Of a stretch of DNA of 64,000 nucleotides, positions 56,301-64,000 are shown in pieces. A program made the position numbers and the translations under genes. This DNA comes from Artemia franciscana (Eukaryota; Arthropoda; Branchiopoda; Anostraca; Artemiidae). The stretch spans positions 21,256,994-21,320,993 of the forward strand of contig NC_088864.1 of assembly GCF_032884065.1 (NCBI RefSeq), read 5' to 3'. Positions within the stretch are counted from its first letter, which is position 1. Every line of letters begins with the position of its first letter. Below the pieces are notes generated by a model that did no database searches, had not been told where the DNA came from, and saw only the letters and a list, made by a program, of their open reading frames with translations.

Positions 56301-57788
56301 TGAAACTTGGTGGGAAAAATAACAAGTCCTAGATACATGGTTTACATAACCGGAACGGATCTGCTCTCTTTGGGGTAGTTGGGGGGGGGGGGGGGTAATT
56401 CTAAAAAATTAGAAAAAATGAGGTATTTTTAACTTACGAACGGGTGAATGGATCTCAATGAAATTTAATATTTAGAAGGATATCGTGTCTCAGAGCTCTT
56501 ATTTTAAATCCCGACTGGATCTGGTGACATTAAGGGGGAGTTGGGAGGGGGAAACCTAAAACTTGGAAAACATTTAGAGTGGAGGTATCGGGATGAAACT
56601 TGGTGGGAAAAATATGCACAAGTCCTAGATACATGATTGACATAACCGGAATGGATCCGCTCTATTGGGGGGGGGGGAGGGCGGTTAATTCTGAAAATTA
56701 GAAAAGTGACGAATTTTCAACTTATGAAGGAGTGATCGCATCTTAATGAAATTTCATATTTAGAAGGACCTCATAACTCAGATCTCTTATTTTAAATATC
56801 AACCGGATCCAGCGTAATTGGGGGGGGGCAGTTGGGGGGTACCGGAAATCTTCGAAAATACTTAAAGTGGTGAGATCAGGATGAAACTGGATGGAAAGAA
56901 TAAAAACCCGTCTAAGATATGTGACTGACATAACCTGATCTGCTCTCTTTGGTGGAGGTGGGGGGGGGGGGGGTAATTGTGAAAATTGATGTATTTGTAA
57001 CTTACGAAAGGGTGACCAGATCTTATAAAATTTGATATTTAGAAGGATCTTGTGCTTCAAAGCTCTAATTTTAAATTCCGACCAGATCATGTGACACTGG
57101 GGGGATTGGAGGGGAAACTGGAATTCTTGAAAAACGTGAAAATTGAGGTATTTTTATCTTACGTATAGGTGATCGGATCTTAATGAAATTTTATATTTAG
57201 AAGGAATTCATGTCTCAGAGCTCTTACTTCAAATCCCGACCAGATCTTTTGACATTTGGGGGAGTTGGAGGGGGAAATCTTGGAAAAGACTTTGAGTGGA
57301 GGAATCGGGATGAAGCTTGGTGGATAGAATAAGCAATTGTCCTTGATACGTGATTGACGGAACCGTACTGGATTTGCTCTCTTTGGGGGAGTTGGGGGGA
57401 GGGGTTCAGTGATTTGGCGAGTTTGGTGCTTCTGGACGTGCTAGGACGATGAAAATTGGTAGGCGTGTCAGGGAGCTGCACAAATTGACTTGATAAAGTC
57501 GTTTTCCTAGATTCGACCATCTGGGGGGCTAAAGGGAGAGGAAAAATTAGAAAAAATTAATCATTTATAACATACGAGTGCGTGATCAGATCTTAATGAA
57601 TTTTGATATTTAGAAGGACATCGTGACTCAGAGCTCTTATTTTAAATCCTGACCGGCATTAAGCCTCTTATTTTCCTTTTAAATTAATCTATTGAATCAT
57701 AGAATTTTGTTAGAGCTCATACCATATGATCTCTTGGCTCTTAGCTCTTCACGCCTCGTCACAAGTGTCATATGAGCTCTTAGCTCTT
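53391..57788 (+). repeat. G-tract repeat element, copy 3 (4.4 kb), with higher-order repeat
   Basis: 5' end TTTTTATGGCACTTGG with CACTTGGTATTAACCAAGTG, 3' end as in the copies ending at 1426 and 6979. About 14 internal units of 285-340 bp, each with a GGGTGATCGGATCTCAATG start, an AGAGCTCTTATTTTAAATCC block and one or two runs of 6-14 G. From about 54597, three successive units of ~280, ~335 and ~300 bp repeat as a ~920-bp block (54597-55515 and 55516-56437), marked by GTGACGTATTTTCAACTTAC at 55143 and 56064. Confidence 0.85.
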
Positions 57789-59596
57789 GTTCCTGGGAAC
57801 ATACCAAATAAAACATTTGTCGATGAAAATACAAAAAAATAGTCTTTAAATTTTTAAAAATCAATTGACACCACTAATATTTGGTTATTATTTACGCCTT
57901 GACTGAATAAAAGTAAAGTTATTTAAAGACAATTTGTGGCATTTAATGTATTTCTAAATGACTAAGCTATCAATAGTAATTTTTTTTTTTTTAATGTTTC
58001 ATTGCTGCTATTATTACTGTTGTCAATTCATAACGATGTTCAGTTTTTTTTTCTTATCTGTTAAATAAAAATAGCTCCAAAGCAGAATTGAAACGGTTGG
58101 GGCGTAGATTCTTCATTGAACTGGATAGGAGGGTCGCACTTTCTGAGCCCGCCTGGCGGGTATCCTTAGTAGTTACGCTACTGACTACACAAGTTAAGAC
58201 AAGGATTCGTAGAAACCAATAGAACGGCGGATATGAAAAATAGTAAGTAGTATTAGGGTGTTTCATTCTAATCAAGGAAGCATAGATAGTATTACAGCTG
58301 AACTGAGAGTCGCTAGTTAATATTCCCTATTTCATTCCAGAGAGCCGACTTGTGTTACTAGTAATGTAAATGTCCTATTACCTTAAATTGCAGCTTGGAG
58401 CAATCTAAGGATTTTCCCTTGCAGAACTCCAGAGTTGATAATACATGAAACATAGTTGAATATGCAGTGTTGCACTGCTTTATAAAGCAGCGCAGCGTTG
58501 TATTGTACTCATCTTGATTGCATTCGCCAGGTCATGTTTCAATTTTTAGAAATTTTTGAACTTCTCCAGTAAGTTTTAAGGGATAAAAGCAAGACAAAGG
58601 GAATGTTTCTCACACACAAACTCGACATAAAAATAAATCTCCACAAATTTCAGGCTAATCATCACATGAGGAAACGGTGCTTAAAATTGGTTTCTGAAAG
58701 GGGGTTGCCTGCTTTTCTGTTTATTCCAGTGTTTTTGCCAGAGAAACGGAAACTGCTATAACTGTGCCACAAATTTGGTCATCAAAGTGATACAATTTAT
58801 CTTCAAGCATTGGCAACACTGAAACAGTGCTATAATAGTCATTACCTTTTTTTTCAGAATACAAACAACTCTTGTCAATTAAAAGCAATCCCAAATTAGA
58901 GACTAAAGGTGTGCTAATGAAATCAACATATCATTAATTATTCGTTATTACTTTCGTTACTTCGCTTCTGTTGATAAAAATCACCTGTAGTGTTCTGTTT
59001 TTCGTTGCCCTGGAACAAAAATGACAACAAACAATTATTATCAGTAATAATTGAGTTGTAGGCCCAAATAGGACTTTTAAATGGTTTTAGTGGATAGCGT
59101 TGTCAAAAGATACGATTTCTTGATCTGTACTTTTCTAGTTTAATTAGGCAGTTGAGAATTCAAACAATCTTATTCCGTATTAAAAAGGTCATATCCATCT
59201 TAAGAACTGATAAAAGTTACTAACAAAGTGTATCTTAATTTCCTCGATACGTGGTATCTTTAAAATGCCGAAAACACAAAAACCAGTCTAGTTAACTGAA
59301 ACATATTTTAACATAAAAGCCTTGCAGCTATTATTACGAGCATGATCGTACCTATGTATTTTTCAGGGAGGACATTCACTTGTAAAAACGGTCCTTAATT
59401 CGATTTTGAGGATTTTTTTAGAGTGTAATTGGTTTCTTGGCGGACGGATTCTGTCCCCTCTCCCTCCTCCTAACCAAAGCCATGATTCCTAATACAACGT
59501 GTATTACAATATCATCAAACTGATTTATGAATAAAGAAATACGATCTATAATCTCAGAATGTTTCGAATACAAAAATAAACCAGGTATCACAAGCA
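57789..59596. other. Non-coding stretch
   Basis: No gene recognised. Contains a perfect 16-bp palindrome CTGCTTTATAAAGCAG at 58475-58490. The 73-codon minus frame at 58054-58275 has a hydrophobic start but no known motif. Confidence 0.4.
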
Positions 59597-59790
59597 CTAA
59601 AGAGTACGAACTGCCATACTTTTACTTATGGGTGTCAGACTAGGGGTATGGGTAGCAGCAGGAGCGATAACGGAGGTGTCTGTTAAATGGCACGATGTGT
59701 CTATTACTGATATTGTTGGAATTACTAAATTGACAGTGCTGAATGGTGCCACTGTTGATGTGCCTTGAATGTCTGGTCGCTGACAGTCCC
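59597..59790 (-). CDS. Candidate terminal exon, product unknown
   Basis: A strong acceptor (TCTCTTTTTTTCAG) precedes 59790. After two bases the frame reads DCQRPDIQGTSTVAPFSTVN and LTDTSVIAPAATHTPSLTP, and ends SMAVRTL TAG. About 63 Ser/Thr-rich codons without a start of their own. Phase fits the candidate exon at 61821-61760. Unrecognised family. Confidence 0.3.
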
Positions 59791-60929
59791 CTGAAAAAAA
59801 GAGATATTGGTCGTGTCATTCCAGAAGCTAACATACAAGTATTTTTCCAATAAGAGAATCATACTTACTCCCGCTGTTTACCCGTGTCATATAACTAAAC
59901 ACTTGGAAAACTATAGGCTTCACCGTTCGCCTGCGAATCCAGGGGACTTGGATATAGGAGACCCTTAGACTGCAAGTTGTTAAGCCTATTAGGCTCAGGT
60001 CACTTGTTCGCCTGTGAGTTCAAGCAAATTCAGTCCCCCATTTTTCATACAAATCCATTGGAAATTGTCCGTCGCGCGATAGCCCAAAATCAATCCGATC
60101 TTTCATTCCTTAGTTCTATGACTATCTACCTTAGTTCTGCCGTAGAAATGATATATGGATAGATGGATGACAGACTTATCTATCAACAAGTGAAATGACA
60201 TCATTTTTATACAATCCTAAAACAACTTGCGCCAGATTTTGCCTCTCACTCACTCGGACTATCTGTCCAGGCTCTTTTTAAAATTAGCAATGCCTTGATT
60301 CCCCCAACTACACGGTTTTAATTAAAAAATATTTATCGAACAAAATTGACTAGAAGAGGAACAAGCAAAGAGTACATGGTAGAAGTGAGGGCAGAAAGAG
60401 CTTCAATGTATCAAAGTAGTAAAACAGAGACATAAAAGCTAAAATAAAAATGCGAAGTTAAAAAAATAGGTTTTGACAGTTTTATGCCAAATTATAGCTT
60501 TTCGAGAAGTTTGTACACATTACTATTTAAATATGTTAGAGAGATGGATGAAGAATTCCCGATTTTACATAACCAACACAAATACTAAAAAAAAAGAATT
60601 ACATGGAGTGTGGGTCTTTGGACCCTTTGGCATTAGCTTCACCATCCACAGGATTTTGAAATGCATATAAAACCGTAACCTAACAGTATAAATTTGATAG
60701 AACTCAAGAGTGTGGCGGTGAAGCTCAATATCTAGTCATAATTTCCCAAAGTTTCTTCAACGTATCGTTTATATTTTGGTTAATTCATAGCATAATATGC
60801 AATCGCGCCGGGACAAAAATACACTTTCTAATGGAAAACCCTGTCAATTTGGTTTTTTATTTTCCATATAAAAACTAGCATTCACAAATTTTAGTTTTAA
60901 AAGAAATTTCCATTTCGTAGTTCCATCTA

Positions 60930-61265
60930 CAGCCGTCCTAGGGCCTTCCTAGCCGAGTGTTAGGCACGCTAGACTTGGAATCCGCTGTCCGTGAGGACAG
61001 GGGTTCGATTTGGTTCTTTATGGTTATGATTCGATGGTTCTTTAGTTTGAAACGAGGTTCAGTGGCGTGACTCTGTAAGTTCAGCCAGGGTCGACCCAGC
61101 TCTAAATGGGTACCTGGAGAAGTTTGGGGAATGTAAACAGGAAGGGTGTATGAATGCGCGGGATGGCTGACCCCAACCCTCTATTGCACTTCCTGGCTGA
61201 AGGGCCGTAAAACGGAGATCAGCAACCACCGGTAGGGACTGTAAAGTGCAATGCCGTATTCGTTA
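60930..61265 (+). mobile_element. tRNA-Ser-derived SINE
   Basis: The head (60941-61015) is serine-tRNA-like: TAGCCGAGTG A box, CTAGACTTGGAATCC anticodon arm (anticodon GGA), a long variable arm TGTCC/GGACA and GGTTCGATTTGG B box. The body contains CGACCCAGCTCTAAATGGGT ACC and ends near GTGCAATGCCGTATTCG. A 7-bp CCATCTA at 60923-60929 and 61266-61272 may be the target duplication. Confidence 0.8.
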
Positions 61266-61407
61266 CCATCTAGAGCTTTGGCATTTTGTCATTTACATTT
61301 ATATAGCACCATCTATATTTTTTTAGGAAAGCATACTCAAAGAGAAAGAGTGGTTTTGACTGATCGTTTCAGAAGTATAAACATCAGAAACTCCCAGGGA
61401 TAGAAGC

Positions 61408-61662
61408 ACAGTATAAATGTATATACGAACAGTAGCAAAGTTTCTCCAAATATGATACATATCCATAGCGCGCTGTTTGGGAAGTTCCCAGACTGTCAGT
61501 GCAATAGTTTCTCGTTGTTATGCGCTAAACATTTATCATTGCGCGTGCGCGAAGCCGGGGTCATGAAGAATGGTTTAACTCATGAGGTTTTATTTCTATT
61601 TCAAGAATCTTCAATGGAGAGTATAGGACTTTTCGCTACTGTTCGTATGTATTTATACTGTA
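61408..61662. mobile_element. MITE 2 (255 bp) with 9-bp target duplication
   Basis: Terminal inverted repeats of ~33 bp: ACAGTATAAATGTATATACG at the left and TACAGTATAAATACATACGA reading in from the right, both continuing to CGAACAGTAGC. The exact 9-bp duplication GATAGAAGC lies at 61399-61407 and 61663-61671. The 71-codon frame inside is incidental. Confidence 0.85.
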
Positions 61663-61759
61663 GATAGAAGCTATTCATCTAGGCTGGGACGAGAAGGGAA
61701 GCTGTCCGAAAACACAAGAGAATAAATGTTTGTATCCCTTTTAATGAGGCTCTTTTCAC

Positions 61760-61821
61760 CGATCTCAGGCAGGGGTTTTGGACCAATTTTGGCGGGTTCT
61801 CCCTGTTTCTCCTTCTTGTGT
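61760..61821 (-). CDS. Candidate small exon, product unknown
   Basis: Acceptor TTCATGCCTAG, then 1 + 20 codons + 1 base (HKKEKQGEPAKIGPKPLPEI), donor ATCG|GTGAAA. Phase fits the exon starting at 59790. An alternative is a start at the upstream ATG (MPRHKKEK..). Highly charged. Weak on its own. Confidence 0.2.
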
Positions 61822-61899
61822 CTAGGCATGAAGTAAACAAAAAAGTTTGATTAGTATACCTGTACTACGGTGCCTTTCTACTTATAATTAAAGTGAATG

Positions 61900-63851
61900 A
61901 AAACACACAGTGATAATAGGTACAACATTTAACTGGAATCCAGGAAAGGCCAGAGTCCAGAGTCCATCATCAACAAAAAAAAAGATAAAATAAATATCTA
62001 AACGCAAGAAAATAAAACAAATAGATAAAAAATCCAAGCAACGAAAAAGGAAACAGGAAAAAAAAAATAATTACACATGTAGTAAGTATACTGGTTGCTA
62101 AGTACATATTCTAAACCAAATTCAGTATAGTGTCAAAAACGCTACACAAAGCAAGACAAACTGTGGAATTGGAGTGCAATTTCATATTTTTTCTGTCATT
62201 ATTGATATGTTAATAAATAAACATTAACTGTATATTTTAACTAAATTTTAACTAAAAGGTTTTTAAGCAAATGTCCAATCCAGTATAGCTAATAAAACTG
62301 AACACTAAAGCTGATCCTAAGAAGAAATACCAATGTTATCGAGTCCCAGTACCACATTGACGAGGGTCGTGTCAAGGTTTTTATTTTTTGGAGATGGATT
62401 AAGGAAAGAATTTTGTTTGGGGGTGGGGGTTACGAAAAGGACTTTTTTCAGGGAAAGGCAGTTATGGGCGTTTTTACCTACATTTCTATGGCCAATTTGC
62501 AATTCGGAGAAATACTTTAGTCTTTTTTTCACTTATATTTTTCATTTTGAAGTAGCTTTTTTCAATAGCTTACGAAGCGGAGAAATATTTCAGAAGGAAG
62601 TGGGGGGGGGGATCAAATCCGGTAACCCACCCACCCTGACAATTTCCGTTGCCTCAATACTGCCTGATATTTTTTTTTTTTTTCCCACTAGTAACCACTA
62701 TGCGGCATGTGATGATAGTGCTAAAAGCTCTTTACTTCTTGCGCTCTATAGCCACAGATTGCTGATGCTTACATAGATAATCGATGAAGACTAATAGATA
62801 ATCTGTGCTATAGCTGCAAAGAGTACAAAGGACAGTGAGAATAAAATCCGATTGTTTGAATTGGTAAAGCGGCTTAAACAAATATCTTAAAAAATTTGGA
62901 AAAATTTGAGAATTGAATATTAGCGAAAAATAAACCTCCAAGTGTAGTTTGTGTACTGCTTGCAGTTTTGAAACTCCACGTGCAGTTTCAGTAGTTTTTG
63001 AAGTTGTGGGTGTTAAATGTGAAAAAAGAAGACAAGGTTGGAAAATGAGCACTGAATAAGCTAAGAGCATACGGCATCAGCAGCTTAGGAGTAAACAAAT
63101 ACTTTTGAAAACGCAGATGTCCTTGAGAATCCACATATTGTTAATGTTTGAATTTTTAAGGATGAAAAGTGTTGAAAAGTTTCCGAGTAACTAATCAATG
63201 TCGCTTATTTATTTCCACGCTTCAAGGTGATAACACTGATGAAAATGTGGTACTGCCCTATAGTGGCGCAATTTCGTCAAAATTCTGGGAGGGGGGGGAC
63301 AAAGTTGGAGCCAATATTCAAGTGAAAATGACAGTAAAAACTGAAAAAATGAGCCATTTGGTACGATTGAAGTACTATATAGTACTAAAAAGGTACTTTC
63401 TACTACTATAAATCTAAATATGTACTAAAGTAAACTGATTCGTTTCTGTTGAGCTTTGAATTATGCAGGATTATGTCAGTTTTAACAAGATTTTTGAAGA
63501 AATTAAGTTTCGGCTCGGGGGGAGGGGGAAGCTCAGGTGAGGGGGCAAACCAAGGTCTGGGAGTGGAACCACCCACCCCAGCCCCCTACCCCATAGCAAA
63601 ATAAGCCCATGCTGCCCTAGAAACTTCGTAATTTTAAAACAACCAAACAGAAAATCTTGGAAAATTACGGTTTTCAGGCATGAATAGACCAACGATGGGT
63701 CCAGGAAGCTAAAAGTGGTTTTGTTTCGATGTCCGTGGCATTTTTAGCTTCAAATATTTGAAGAATATTGTTTTTCAATCAGCTGCTCATATAGGGCTAC
63801 CGTAAGAACCTAGCTACGTAAAACATCGTATGTGATATATTGGATTCAAAC
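61900..63851. other. Non-coding stretch
   Basis: A-rich around 61970-62080, otherwise no gene or repeat recognised. The frames at 62333-62776 (plus) and 62732-63070 (minus) are hydrophobic, low in complexity and without splice support. Confidence 0.35.
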
Positions 63852-63942
63852 CTGAAACAGGCCGATCATTTCTTTGATCTTCACCATTGGCATTCCCTTG
63901 CCGACTCCAAATAAATCCACGGCCCCAAGTCCATCTTCCTTC
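63852..63942 (-). CDS. Candidate internal exon, product unknown
   Basis: Acceptor GGTATTTTTCAG, donor TTTCAG|GTTTGA; 91 bp. One frame reads KEDGLGAVDLFGVGKGMPMV then KIKEMIGLFQ, which looks like a globular protein segment. A second frame is also open (EGRWTWGRGFIWSRQG), so the phase is unresolved. It may belong to a minus-strand gene continuing beyond the window. Confidence 0.3.
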
Positions 63943-64000
63943 CTGAAAAATACCATTAGGTCGATTGGTTCTGATGAATGTACTTGACCGAGCCTATGTC

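Noticed and set aside
60941-61015. Functional tRNA-Ser gene
   Set aside because: Stems are imperfect, the 3' end does not close the acceptor stem, and the sequence continues into a SINE body with flanking short duplications.
62333-63070. 147- and 112-codon overlapping frames on opposite strands
   Set aside because: Low complexity, T/A-rich, no motifs, no splice support. Overlap on both strands suggests chance.

Overview
This is a piece of a repeat-rich invertebrate genome, most likely an arthropod. A branchiopod crustacean such as brine shrimp is my guess, not a demonstration. The evidence is very long introns, AT-rich unique sequence, and a high density of Helitrons (5' TCTATATATATAAAAA type), hAT, non-LTR and SINE/MITE debris. 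There is no prokaryotic gene organisation, no rRNA and no CRISPR array. Nearly all long open frames lie in transposons or simple repeats.

The one host gene I can reconstruct is on the plus strand. Eight exons between 2,844 and 49,017 join with consistent splice phase into 502 codons plus a stop. They form the C-terminal part of a WD40-repeat protein. The blade order and the last ~30 residues resemble the second propeller of the APAF1/Dark apoptosome protein; that family call is an inference from memory. The 5' part of the gene (CARD and NB-ARC, if the call is right) lies upstream of the window. Introns are 22.2, 3.7, 1.1, 6.7, 7.4, 2.0 and 1.5 kb, and each carries its own repeat cargo.

Intron 1 (3,076-25,280) is a transposon nest. 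It holds a LINE split by a G-tract repeat element (4,866-7,240), then a cluster of Helitrons in both orientations (9,088-23,490). One Helitron carries a decayed RepHel gene with intact-looking Rep catalytic residues (10,877-14,076). A hAT element (15,553-18,818) sits exactly at a Helitron 5' end and itself contains a foldback repeat. A 413-bp MITE with a 9-bp target duplication follows (23,716-24,128), then a second RT remnant. The Helitrons share a common architecture: terminal GC hairpin plus CTAG, a (TA)n tract, the helicase C-terminus, a GTCCCGG minisatellite, a T-rich TTTTTAG tract, sometimes a tRNA-like segment, a small basic ORF with 23-residue STPR-like repeats, and a TGACGTCA-rich 5' end.

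The other introns hold a 243-bp satellite (26,081-28,060), a degenerate ACN trinucleotide tract (31,340-31,675), more Helitron debris (31,985-33,710), a 24-26-bp minisatellite (34,515-35,295), and a minus-strand RTE-like retrotransposon interrupted by the foldback repeat family (39,600-43,560).

Downstream of the WD40 gene, 53,391-57,788 is a large member of the G-tract repeat family with a ~920-bp higher-order repeat. A tRNA-Ser-derived SINE lies at 60,930-61,265 and a second MITE with a 9-bp target duplication at 61,408-61,662. Four weak candidate exons on the minus strand (52.7-52.9, 59.6-59.8, 61.8 and 63.9 kb) hint at one or two further genes, products unknown.
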